DNA of 64,000 bases, taken from NCBI GenBank assembly GCA_003194525.1, contig NBIV01000223.1, positions 1-64,000 on the forward strand, written 5' to 3'. Below, piece by piece: positions 21,337 through 32,084 of this stretch. The translations under genes and the position numbers were made by a program. The notes under the pieces are model-generated. The model was given only the letters and a program-made list of their open reading frames with translations. It was not told the origin of the DNA and did not search any database. Each line of letters opens with the position of its first letter. Position 1 is the first letter of the stretch. This DNA comes from Gracilariopsis chorda (lineage: Eukaryota; Rhodophyta; Florideophyceae; Gracilariales; Gracilariaceae).

Positions 21337-22098
21337 TTAAGATCCTTTTCGCTGTACGTCCAATCGTTCTCGTTCCAGTTTGACGCGCTCTGCATCCAAG
21401 CGTTGGCTTTCTCTCGCTTGCTCAATAAGAAAATTGCCTATTGCGTCATCAGAACGAGATAGCTGTTCTCTTTTTGTTCGCTTCTTTGGACGTACCTTAG
21501 ACTGTAGTCTCTCTTTATTGTCCCTCTCATCTGTTTTGCTTGCAAGTTTTAGAGCTTTCTGCCAGATAAATTCTTCCGCTTTTGTTAAACTTTGTTCGTT
21601 TTCGCTTTTCCTTTCTCTCAAAACCCTTGTAGCCTCTGCTTCTTCATCTATTTCTAAGATCAGATCGTCCAGCAATGATTCTTTCTCTACAAATTCTTTG
21701 GTGATTCCAGAAGCAGCAAGAGTTTTTTTATTTGCAGCTCTTCGCATACTTATCAACCTCATGACACGATCTATAAGTGTTTTGGTAAGCAGGTGATTCA
21801 TGTACATAAAAGCTGTAGGCGGAACATGTTTCAAGAATGCTTTGAGCACTCCTTCATACGTCGGTTCAAGATCGGCCCATTTCGGTATGTGGGCATCTTC
21901 TTTGCGCACAGCGCACGTAAGAAACAAGTCGTATGCGTCCGTGAAGTGAAAGCGCTTGGGTCGCGTACCTGGTGCTGTCGTAAGCTGTCCTTGGCTTGGT
22001 TTCGTTTTGTTTTGAGTATCATGCTGAGCTTTTGAAGAGGAATCGTTGCTCTGCGCCTGTACTTCTGCACTTTGTGATGCTGACCGAGAATTAATCAT
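21337..22098 (-). CDS. Myb/SANT-like DNA-binding protein with C-terminal coiled coil
   Basis: From the ATG at 22098 the frame gives 253 aa. It has a Ser/Gln-rich start and then a domain beginning PKRFHFTDAYDLFLTCAV and continuing with PKWADLEPTYEGVLKAFLK, typical of the Myb/SANT-like fold found in transposon-associated and domesticated proteins. A long charged coiled coil follows (LDDLILEIDEEAEATRVL, then KLERERLDVQRKGS). The open frame extends upstream to 22431, but that part translates the CAG-rich repeat into Gln and Ala runs and is probably not native, so I chose the internal ATG. It may be the accessory DNA-binding ORF of a PIF/Harbinger-type element or a domesticated descendant. No breaks are seen within it. 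Confidence 0.5.
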   Translation of the reverse strand: MINSRSASQSAEVQAQSNDSSSKAQHDTQNKTKPSQGQLTTAPGTRPKRFHFTDAYDLFLTCAVRKEDAHIPKWADLEPTYEGVLKAFLKHVPPTAFMYMNHLLTKTLIDRVMRLISMRRAANKKTLAASGITKEFVEKESLLDDLILEIDEEAEATRVLRERKSENEQSLTKAEEFIWQKALKLASKTDERDNKERLQSKVRPKKRTKREQLSRSDDAIGNFLIEQARESQRLDAERVKLERERLDVQRKGS

Positions 22099-22295
22099 AA
22101 TGCCCAAGCAAGCTCGACAATCATTATCATGACGCCCATGTCGCCCAAAGAATGTACGAAGAGATGCTCGTGAAACTCTGCGAGCAGACGAGATTTCGTA
22201 TGAGATTGTGTTACAATTCTCGTCCAAGACATACACGAGAATTTCGTTTGCGCTCCGTATTCGAGATTTACACGAGATTTGTCCTTGCGTAAACT

Positions 22296-22730
22296 CTGTA
22301 ATTGCAACAAAACATTCAGCAGCAGCAGCAGCATCAACAGCAGCAGCAGCAAAGCTCAACGATAATTGGCTGCTGCTGTATGTTAACTGCTGCTGCTGCT
22401 CAGTGGCTGGCACTACAGCACTGCTACCCATCCCACTGCACAGTGGTTGGCACTGCAGTCAGTTTGGCAGTGCCAGCCAATTACAATCCGCTTTACTCTC
22501 CATCGATAACAGCAGTGCAAGCGCCTCACCAATGCACGGGCACTCAATTTCAACTCTATTCCATTTTAACTCTCGGCGCCGGGGCCTTCATTGGTGGGCA
22601 GGCCGTTGGCGAGCGATAGCGAGCAGAAAAGGCCTGCAGATCCCACGAAGTGCCCTAATTCAGCCGCGCCCAGGGCCACCCGTGGCCGAAGGCCGCTTCC
22701 TCTTGTCTCAACACCCCCTTCTCAAGCATT
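22296..22730 (+). repeat. CAG/CTG-rich interspersed repeat, copy 2
   Basis: A (CAG)n island near 22316 is followed by CTGCTGCTG runs, TGGCTGGCACTACAG, CAGTGGTTGGCACTGCAGTC, a GGCGAGCGATAGCGAGCAG block and GGCCGAAGGCCG. The same blocks recur in order at 22850-23175 and, in part, at 7560-7835 on the other strand. The 5' end of the Myb/SANT-like open frame runs into this repeat. Confidence 0.6.
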
Positions 22731-23175
22731 TAAATGCGTATGAGGGGGGTGTTGTTGACTGAGTGGAAGCGTTGTGCCAAAACACCGCTTTGCATGCCCC
22801 CGCACGCGCATGCAAAACTCCCATATGGCGCAAGGCCTCCCTAACATTTAAAAAATTCAGCAGCAGCAGCAGCAAAGCTGGATTCCTAGTGGGTGGCACT
22901 ACCATAATGACTGCAGTGCAATCAGGTTACAGATAGCAACGTGTCGCGCTTTCCCCTCATTGGCTGGCATTGCAGTCAATTTAGGCAGCTATACAAAAAA
23001 GCTCTACGGCTCCAGGTAATCTAGGTGCCGCGGCCCCCCGATGTTATACGAGTGCTATTGCGAGCGTGAGCGAGCAAAGTGCTTGGAGAGCCTCCGAACG
23101 CTACTAAATCAACAAAGCTACAAAAATGACGCGGCGCACAGTGCTGCCGGCGGCCGAAGGCCGTTTCTGCTTTTC
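22731..23175 (+). repeat. CAG/CTG-rich interspersed repeat, copy 3 (tandem with copy 2)
   Basis: It starts with the TATGAGGGGGGTGTTGTTGA block, then GCGTTGTGCC...GGCGCAAGGC flanking a GCATGCCCCCGCACGCGCAT core. A (CAG)n island (about 22857) follows, then TGGCTGGCATTGCAGTC, GCGAGCGTGAGCGAGCAA and GGCCGAAGGCCG. The order repeats that of the preceding unit with many point differences, indicating an old tandem duplication of about 450-550 bp units. Confidence 0.6.
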
Positions 23176-23179
23176 AGGT

Positions 23180-24480
23180 CCTTTCTTTAACATTGCATGA
23201 AAAACTGGAAACTTCTGAGGCTACAAAGAGTACGCCAAGTCCCTTCTATTAGTAGCGTACCCGTGGGAACTTTGGTTTTGGCGTTGAGGAGAATTTAATT
23301 GCAGTACAGCATGTATCATACTGGGACCTCGAAAGGGACCTCGAAAATCCAGCTGGTTAGTAACATGTGCACTGAGAACCGCATCCTAGGGAGAAGGAAC
23401 CAATAAAGCACTTGCAAGTACCAAGTATCTCACCATGACGAACCATCATTGGAAAAGTCAAAATCATTGCTTTCGGAAACAATTTTGTGGCATAAGTTAT
23501 CTGTTCAAAATCATATTCCATCTTCATAATATTCCTCAAGATCATTAGCACATTCCTAATAAAATCAATCTCTAAACCTATCGCAAAAGTCCAGAACCAT
23601 GCCGTTTTTGGTTTTCTCAGCTCTTTTAACGGCGATTTCGGTCTAAAAAAGGCTTTTTGTATTCTAAAACACTCAAAAACCGGATGTAGATTTACTTTTA
23701 CACAATATATCAATATTTTATGTACTAGTACATCTGTTTACTTTTATAAATCTTAAAATACCTTTATTTTCTAAGGCACATGATTGGAGAAGAACTTACG
23801 GCGCTCTGCAAATTTTTGAAATAGCGCATTTCAAAATTTACCTGAGGTTTACCATCTAGTGTTCAATACTCGACACTGACTACTTTTGATGATTACACTT
23901 AGAACTGATGTCAGTTTGTCAGAAGTCACCATAGTAGTGCTGTAGGCAGTCCGTCAATGAAATAGCCCTGATAAGAGCTCACAAAATCTATAGGGACGGA
24001 ATGTATGATACTGAAGAGAACGTCAACCACGGCACTCAGAGCCAACGCATCGCTGTTTTTGGTGATGCAGAATAAAATACCGTGATCAGATGAACAAGAT
24101 CGGTAAAAAGAAGTCTCTGTGAGTTTTGTGAATATGTTCAAGTTTACGACATACTGATGTTAATGTAGGAAGCGATCCAAAAACGTACACCAACTATTCG
24201 GAGTGGCATTGATGTGCATCGGAGAGCAGTCACAGGCTTGCTCTCAATGCCACACTGTCGCTGGCTAGAAAGTGTAGCACAGGACCTCCTGCCAAACGAA
24301 GCCTTCGGCGACGACGTTGCCTGTCGTACAATAAAACATTCGCCCATACTGTGTGTTCATAGGTCTGTTATTTCCTGTTTCTGTTACAATATTTCTCTGT
24401 CAAATTGAGCGCATGTAAGAGTTAAAATTTCAAAAGCCAGTTCTTTGTCATTATGGCGTAACCGGTCACCATCTATCAGT
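23180..24480. other. AT-rich region with no recognised gene
   Basis: The longest frame is a minus-strand 118-codon ORF (23713-23357) without recognisable motif. Others are under 75 codons. No clear repeats or RNA genes are seen. Confidence 0.4.
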
Positions 24481-24755
24481 ACGAATGTCAAAATGGGACA
24501 CTCTACTTGATATTAAGAGAAAAAAGTCTTGGAAATCTCGAGTTCGCTTCAAACATTCACAGCTAACTCAATTGTTGCCCCAATTTTGTATAACGGAGTT
24601 TGAACGTTCAAGAACACAACACTTCAATGATACCTCACTCACAAAAACAATTATAGGTAACCGCTAAACAAACACCAATGTTGCTCAAAACGGGACAGAA
24701 ATAAAAACCAATAATTAATTTTCAACCAAAACTTGCAATACGACTCCGTTAGCCT

Positions 24756-25224
24756 CTAGCGGAGAAGTCCTTCGTAGCTGCCAGCGAGCCTCTCGAATAG
24801 ACCACGACTAATTAAATATCGGGAGCAGAACTGGGCGCTCTTGCACCCATTCCGTATGGTTCGCCTTTTCTTGCAGGGCTCTTGCATTCGCAAGTTGACG
24901 CTGCAAGGGCTCCTCCTCCTTCGTCTAACGACTAGCTTCTGCAGCCTGCAATTGCACAAAAAGCTGATGCTCTGCCACCTCACACTGCTGCTTTCGTTCT
25001 CTCTGAGCACCCATACCTACATAAGACGTAAAAAATGCTCCAGTGTTCGTATTCAATGTCTCATTCGGCAAAATCTCCTTATCCGTACATAACATATTGC
25101 GTTCCTCTGCAAACGCCTCCGCAAACTCAAGATAATTTTTGTATGCAACCGTATGCAAGATATTGTGCTCAGTGTTTATAACATCAGTGGTCTTGATCAC
25201 TTTATCGGTTGCCTCTCTTACCAT
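24756..25224 (-). pseudogene. coiled-coil fragments of unknown origin
   Basis: Two overlapping frames encode charged helical segments (KNYLEFAEAFAEERNML; RERKQQCEVAEHQLFVQLQA). They resemble the C-terminal coiled coils of transposon-associated DNA-binding proteins. There is no defined domain or start. They lie inside the suspected pogo-like element. Confidence 0.25.
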
Positions 25225-25270
25225 AAGGGTCCAAAAATGTACACACTTCGAGTCTCTTCAAAGTTTTACT

Positions 25271-25920
25271 TTAACTAACTGCTTTGGTGTACGAACGCAT
25301 CAATTTCTTAAAAAGAGTGAATATTTCATTCCTTTGTTCACCTTTGTCGCTTAAGACTCGCTCGTGGAGCATGATACGGAAACAATTCTTAAAGGTAGAG
25401 AGAACGGAGCAGTCCAGAACCTGCGTACGATGCCATGTGTGCGCTGGTAAACGAATAACCACTACTTCGTTCTTTCTGAATACTTGCAATGCTCTGAATG
25501 AGCAATGTGTTCTGCACCCTTCTATTGTTAGTAGAATGTAGCGGTAGTTCTTACGCAGATCTTTTCTTTACCTCCAAAAATGTGGAACTCACTGTAAAAT
25601 CGTTTCTGCATCTCTTCCGCCAAAAAGAAGGATATAGAATTCGATAATCAAAAGGTTAGGACGTTCCCAGTGTCCCCAGCTCTCCATCTTTTCAAATTTG
25701 ATATTTGGAGCAAGATCTGAGCATGAATATTAAAGATGACCATTAATTTCTGTTATCCCACACTACGAGCATGATGGTGACGCTTTGCTGACAGTTTTAC
25801 TTCCTTTCAATTACTTCGGCCAGATGAGTGAAACATGAGTCAAACAGTGCCTTTGAGCGGGCTCTCGTCGCCGATATGACGGAAAAGCCACTCTCATCTA
25901 TGTTAGATACTTGATTTTGA
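25271..25920 (-). pseudogene. pogo-like (DDE_1) transposase core, decayed
   Basis: This covers the three recognisable DDE_1 blocks (NIDESGF, an EGC..H block and the PAHTWHRTQVLD block). The order and spacing are normal for pogo/Tigger/jerky proteins. Several stops and a Glu in place of the second catalytic Asp indicate loss of function. Coiled-coil fragments at 25224-24756 on the same strand may be the C-terminal tail or a neighbour gene. Confidence 0.65.
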
Positions 25921-26699
25921 GATTGTTTTTATACTCTTTGTGTGTTTGGGGTAGTCTGTTGAAATAAGAAACAAAGTTTGTCGGTGGCATGGCGTCGGCG
26001 CAAAGTTTTTCTATATATGTTTTGCGTTTGAGCAAGATACATTCGTTGCGTTTGCCACGACTTTTGCCTACACATTGCCTGGGCCACCAGTTCCGAAGGG
26101 CACTATGCCCCTTTTATTCGAATGACAAGCTGCTTACAAAGAACTCAACCAATTGCCTTAATTGTTTGCATGAAATGAGTGTTCCATTTTGACAAAAGCG
26201 TTTCACATTTTTTACAATACGTTGCTCTTCTTTACCAGGGACACTGCATTTCGAATTGGTAGACTGGACAGATTTGTGCTTGCGACGATGGGTAGTGCGC
26301 TAGAGTGTGGATGTTGCTATTCCACCGGTTCTGGCGGCCTTGCGAATATACATGTAGTGGATTTGGACAGGTTGAACGGTTTGTCAAGTTCGAGCTCTTT
26401 GGATCGTTTGGGGATTGAGAGAGTAATTCTGTGAGCTGCCATCGTAGATAATGGTCTCTTGCAGTTGTCCTGCGATGGAGAAGCATATGGTTCTGAGGAC
26501 TCGGGTCATGGATTTAGGCGACAGAGATATCGTTTGAACCGTCTGTGCGCGCGCTTTCTACATTTGAACTTCCTGGATTAAAGATATGAGGCATTTGAGT
26601 GGGAGAGTCTCATATGTGCCACTTTGCCTACTGGTCTGTGCCAAATGTTGAACATTTTAGTTTTCAAAGTGTCCCACTTGATCTAAGTGTCCCAGTCTG

Positions 26700-27550
26700 A
26701 CCCAAGCCGATGACATACCAAGGTGTTTCGAGGTCTCTTGTTTTGGAAGTTCCTGATTTCACCCACTACACGGAACGAGAGTGATTATAGGCCCATAATG
26801 CTGGTTATGAGGGCCGTTCTAAACAAAACTGCTCCGACCTCTGATCGCCCAGTCGTGTCTGCTGATTGGTCAGTCCCCAAAATACTTGAAATGTGCCTGC
26901 ATGACCCTGTTCTGCCCCTGGTCGACCAAACGGTAATGCCGGTACATGACCCATAGCCTTATTTGACAACTTGGCATGCTCTAACTGCACAAGTTCTAAA
27001 ATTTGGACCACTGTTCTGCTTATGTCCTTTTGACATCAGCCTTTCATTTCCTCCAGCGCACTTCACGCTCCCCTTGCACCCCCTTGCATCCTGCATCAGT
27101 TTGCCGCAATATACATAACCAGCGGAAAGCGCGCCTTACCAATTTCCATCACATCCCCATGTCCGACTTGATTTAACCTTTAACTCTGCGCTGCAGCCCT
27201 CGAAAACATTCGTCCTCCGCCGTTCTACAAAACTCTGTCCCATAAAGTAGCATCCAGTGGGGCCCATCCCATCTTTTGCAGACCGCAACTTCACAGGTAA
27301 CGCAAAGCAACGACAGAGACACTCCGTTCCCAGCCTTTCCAAAGTCTGCACGACCACAAAGATTTTACACATATCTCATTTCACAAAGCACGCAAAATTT
27401 GCGAGCTTTCAGCAAAGGATCGGGGCTCAAGTGTAGCCACAAGAACAAGACAAAAACTATTGCGCACTTGCTTCTTTTTTCTTCTAACTGAAAGCTTCAA
27501 AGAAATGACTTTGAAGCATTAGACCTCGAAAAGTGAAGTCGCACAGGCTT
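26700..27550. other. no recognised gene
   Basis: Short frames only (78 codons at most), none with motifs. It lies between the pogo relic and the Myb-like gene remnant. Confidence 0.4.
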
Positions 27551-27618
27551 CTTTATCATGAGAGCATGAATCAAATGCGCAAGATCAGGAGTACAATCAG
27601 CTGCTGTGAGTTCAATCG

Positions 27619-28637
27619 GTGCAAGATGCGGTGGCAGAGAGAGAGCGGAAAGTAGTAAAAGAAGTGGTTCGCCGTGAAGAAATGAGAAGGGAGAATGCGT
27701 ATGAGGACCGTGGACAACAGGCTCAAAACTGCGGACACGTGGGGAATAAAATAGCAAATCATGGATTCACTTTGGATGAATTTGCTCGACTTTGCGAGCA
27801 AGTTCCGCATTGTCTACTGCAATTGGCGCAGAGTTGTCACGAATGCAGCTGGATGCCAACAGTACAAAGGGATCCTTTTGGACAGTGGTTGAGCATGGAT
27901 TCAATGATGCAAATGTGGGCAGTAAGGAAAACTGTCGTAGTAGAATTGATGAAGTGGACTCGAACAAGCGCCCAATTTGTTTCCGTACTGTCATGGTTCT
28001 GAAAAAGCAATTCAAACTCTTTAAGCGCTTGTTTACAATTTTTCGCGAGCGATGGTCCACATCTGGTCAGAATGATGGTTCTTGGGTTCCAGATTTTCTA
28101 CAATGTACAGGTAATGGAGATCTGACTGCTGATTCTAAACATGTTTATGTTCTTTTTACAGTCTGCAGCCTAGGAACTAAAGATGAAGCTACAAACATGC
28201 TGCGGATGACCACTAAGCTAGTCGGCGAAGATGATGCAAGGTACGAAGAGGGCATACAAACTGGTCGGGAGAGCGAGGAATCGAGCCGAAAGCGTAGGCG
28301 ACGATAGCAAAGGGATAGTGACGGTTTATGATCAGAAGTTGGTAATATTTCGAGGGGTCTGGAGCGTCTTGGATCTGCTTCGGACCCTCGAACAAAACTT
28401 TTACGGGATCGAATGATGTACGAGAGATCAAAGAGCGAAGTAGATGAAAATGACGAGAACATGATTCTCAAACGAGTGGAAAAGCAAAACAAGAAGATGG
28501 AACTTCTGGAGCAGAGTGCCATGCAATACGACCGAGCGCAGAAGACGAACAACCAAATCTTTACTGAAAATGTGCGTAAGGCACTCCAGAACATAGAGCA
28601 ACAGTTTGAACTAAATTCAAAAGCACCAGAGCTATAA
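27619..28637 (+). pseudogene. Myb/SANT-like DNA-binding protein gene, frame-broken
   Basis: The plus strand shows, in successive frames, an acidic/Gln-rich lead (27619-28002) and then a Myb/SANT-like domain (27792-28307). That domain contains FWTVVEHGFND, ENCRSRIDEV, KKQFKLFKRLFTIF and SWVPDFLQC, the usual W...V...F n....R....L..KFK.L pattern. A Lys/Arg stretch ending RKRRRR comes next, then a coiled coil (28413-28637, KRVEKQNKKMELLEQSAMQY). Frame changes separate the parts, so either small introns exist or the gene is dead. Such proteins often accompany Harbinger-type transposons. No transposase lies adjacent. Confidence 0.45.
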
Positions 28638-28738
28638 TAGATGAACATTTACTAACAAGGACGTCGAATTTTGTTCTCGTTTTTTCTATCCTACAGAATC
28701 TTTCCGCGGCTCTTGGAGACGGGGGTTGTGGGATTTCT

Positions 28739-29340
28739 TTGATAACTGCTTGGCGTAATCTTACTTATCAAAATTGCGGAGGCGTTCAGCGCGGGGTGGA
28801 GGCGGGTGGCAATCTTTATCTTAGTGCTATACGAAGTAAATGGTTTGAACTATCACGGTACGATGGAAGGAATTACCGTGTACTAAAGACAAACCTAAAC
28901 TGTACGACTGCTACGTTCTTAGTTGATGCAGTTCATGTCTCCCACATACGAAAGAGCCGCCATGCAAATGGCGGCAGCAAACCAGTTAATACGCTTTGTG
29001 GTATGCCACAAAGGCCTCGAGTAGGCAGTGGCGGAGCTTTGGCACACCACGAAACAACCAGGGTAGCCTGGGCTTGGCTTGCGGCGAAAGGGGGAGCGAA
29101 GCAGTGTATCGGACACGAAAATGAGCTGAACGCGGCAGCAGGGAATCGGAAACGACGAGAAATACCTCGCGCTACTATGGGTAACCACGGGACCGACCCG
29201 AAGCTAGGTGTGTGGAGTTCCCACGATGGTTGTTGTTACTTTACTTTGCGGGTATCTGCGAGGCCACTATACTTATAGATCTTTGCTGCAGCTAGTCTGC
29301 TGTACTGTAATGATTGAATTATCAAATAAATATCCACTCC
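28739..29340 (+). mobile_element. possible 3' end of an LTR-type element (fossil)
   Basis: A plus-strand frame (28739-29278) contains TFLVDAVHVSHIRKSRH, which resembles the end of an integrase/pol C-terminal domain (..VHVSHIRK..). The product then becomes non-domain-like. The DNA ends in an AT-rich stretch with AATAAA near 29327. This is compatible with a pol tail running into an LTR. No second LTR or family match is visible, and the identification is weak. Confidence 0.22.
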
Positions 29341-29715
29341 ATATTGGAGGTCATGCACCGTAGGCAACACATGTGTAGCAGTCTACAGCGGCAGTTCCAC
29401 CTAACAAAGCACCCAATATGCGCAAAATATCTCGGACTACCAAACCATGAACAGCGCTTCGACTTAGCGAAAAAGATGTTTCCGACTACCGAATACTGCG
29501 AATGCTACACGCTTCTCGAGAATGTGGCTACTATTCAATCAAAACTCCGAATCAACAAATCACGTCCTCCCTGACGTGCCCATCCCAGCGAGCGAATTGT
29601 CCATATTGTATTCATCTTCGGATTGCTTTTCTTCTCATAGCTCCCCAAGCCCTGCCAAAGCAGCCATCATGCCCTTTCAAGTTCCGACACTGATATCAAG
29701 CGATGAGGGGTTGGC

Positions 29716-32084
29716 TTATAAGGCCTCAGCACTATATACCTTGAAAAAGTGTAGCAAGTCATCGGTGTTCATGGATTGCGAATTAACGTTCTCTCGATTC
29801 ACAACAGCATTTGCGATATGCGTCTTGATTTTTTGAATACTCATAATTTTCTCTTCCAACGTTCTGTGAGTAATGAGCCTATATACATTCACAGTCCGCT
29901 TTTGACCCAATCTGTGTGCCAGATCCATTGATTGAAGATCTTTAGTTGGATTCCATTCATGTTCCAAGAACATGACTGTATCGGCTCCCGTGAGGTCCGG
30001 ACCGAGACGGCCAACATGAGTTGTTTGCGAAAGGCATTCAATGGTAGGGTCTGCACTAAATCTGGTGATGATACTCTGTCTTCTTGTGGCTTCAACAGTA
30101 CCGTCGAGCATCATATGCGTCACATTGGGCATGTGCACACCAAAGAGGTCCTTCTCAACGATGTCCAGCATTTGATTTAGCCGAGCAAAGATGAGAACTC
30201 GATGTATTCCGGAGTCCTTAATCGTCGTTTCATCTAGGCCAATACGGCACTCATGAAAATTACTTCGTATTCCAAGTAGCTTTGCACTCGATTCTTTACC
30301 ATCGATCTATCGGCCTTGGCGATGCAGAGCGTCGTGAACCGAGTGATACACAGCATGTTTCGGAGAACGGACAAGCTTTGGATGAATGCATAGGTGAAGA
30401 AGATAGGATCGTGCTTGGAACGCAAGACTTTTGGTGTCCTTCTGCGTGCCTTTCTGTCTCGAGTTCGATTTGACCTCGGAATTTTTAGAGAAATCTGATG
30501 CAAAGTCTTCGTACATTCCCATCTGAATTAGTGTCATATTGCAGTAGTAGTATTGCATAATCTTTGGGGGCAGGTCCGACAATACATCCTCCTTCAACCG
30601 TGGTAGAACAAATGGTGAGACTTGGCTGTGAAGAGATTCTGTTGCTGCCATACCTTTCTCCTGATCTGCTTCGCTACATTTCCCTTCTCTTGCAGACATT
30701 TCCGATTTTGCATACGTGTCCTTGAAGCTCTTCTCACTAGCAAGAAAATCAAGCATGAGAAAATCGAACATAGCCCAAAGCTCGATGACTGAATTCTGGA
30801 TAGGAGTTCTTGTTGGTATCACTCCATGATTTGAGGACAGGCTTCTAACTGCCTTGGCTGGTTTGCTTTTTGCATTTTTGATCACTTTTGCTTCCTCAAT
30901 AACAACATAATTCCAGCAGATGTGATCAAAGCATCGAATACCATTGTTCAGAATGTCATAGCTTGTAACTATTAAAGATGCATCTCTTAGTACAGTTCGG
31001 CTTCGTGTACTCGCCTATGCTTTGGGAATCCCAGCGTACTGAATGGCGCTTCGTAGACCATGGCCAAAAAATCTATACGCTTCTTGTACCCAGTGAGCCA
31101 CGATTGTGCTCGTACAAACGACTAGAAATGGCAGATGTCGTTGTTTCTTCATATTTGTATCATAGTCACCTGTGAGTATGCAAAATATCATAGGGATCTT
31201 TCCAAGCCCCATATCATCGCACAAAGCACCGCGCAAATCTTACTTTTTAAGGAAGGGTAGCCAGTCAAAGCACTATTGCTGATATTTTCGTAGTCGTATG
31301 TCATCACCAATGGACACACGCAGTTCATAATGTTGGCGACGTTCGCGTCCCAATAATTGTCGGAGAAAGCTCTGTGCTTCTTCTCGTTCTCGAGACATTG
31401 ATTCACTCATCATGGGATCGTGTAGAGTGCCTCTTTCCAAAGCCATGAGACGGTCCAACGTCCCAAACACCCATGCTGCTTATTGAATGATCTCATCTTC
31501 ATCAACCATTTTAGTCATCATGGGGACTATGAGAAACGCTGAGTAAGGAATTGTTTATGTACCAAGGCAGTCAACAATCAACCTTAGCGCCTTTGCTGCG
31601 CCTCAACGAGCAAAACGGGTTGCCTCCTTGTCTTGCTCGATCCCCAAGGGTAATGGAACAAGTTCTGACAGGAATATCTGCATTACGTGCCCTGGCATAA
31701 TTGCGACAACATCGGATAGACAGAGCGGTGCCTGGTACACGTAATCTTCATTCGGCGACGCACATATCTTGATAATCAGAGATATTAGAATAATGATAGT
31801 TGATTGAAGGTCTTTACCAGCATGCAAAACCACTGCACGTAGTATATATAACGCGTCTACCACTTCCTGTCTCTGTTTCTTTGTTGGGCATGGGCTCAAA
31901 GGCTCACTTATGCGACTCCATGATGAAAGTAGAGTTGAAAAATAACGCCCATTGAATTGCAAACAGAAGGCAAGACATGCATATAATGCTGCCCGCGTTA
32001 CAAGTGGCCCCGGTGACAGCTTGCATCTGGCGGTTGAAATAATGGATTCCATAATCTCCTCATTTTTTGTTTATTTTTCCGCTG
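29716..32084 (-). pseudogene. BTAF1: MOT1/BTAF1 (TBP-removing SNF2 ATPase) pseudogene, 5'-truncated by an LTR element
   Basis: The minus strand matches the C-terminal half of Mot1/BTAF1 in order. HEAT-repeat sequence lies at 32052-31603, followed by PYSAFLIVPMM and RLMALERGTLHDP. Then come LRKYQQ, ALCDDMGLGK (Walker A, near 31230), IQNSVIELWAMFDFLMLDFL (motif IV region, near 30790), SPFVLPRLKEDVLSDLPPKI, and LLTTHVGG-type motif V degraded to QTTHVGRLGPDLTGADTV. ADTVMFLEHEWNP, GQKRTVNVYRLITHRTLEEK and a final MNTDDLLHFF complete it. Intact Mot1 strips TBP from DNA in the nucleus. Here several stops and frame changes split it into at least five pieces, and everything upstream is missing because the 5' LTR of copy B begins at 32085. 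The rest of the gene does not appear beyond the element at 43321. A functional MOT1 should exist elsewhere. Confidence 0.92.

Larger units (their letters stand above)
24494..26694 (-). mobile_element. pogo/DDE_1-type DNA transposon relic with candidate inverted termini
   Basis: TGGGACACT at 24494-24502 is matched by its exact complement AGTGTCCCA at 26669-26677 and again at 26686-26694. Between them the minus strand carries transposase remnants. Around 25900 is NIDESGFSVISATRARSKAL, which matches the first catalytic block of pogo/jerky-type DDE_1 transposases. Near 25520-25550 is LLTIEGCRTHCSF, where the usual second Asp is Glu. At 25489-25271 is LPAHTWHRTQVLDCSVLSTF, the third block. In-frame breaks and the missing N-terminal HTH mark it as dead. 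The nine-base termini are short and their role is inference. Confidence 0.5.
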
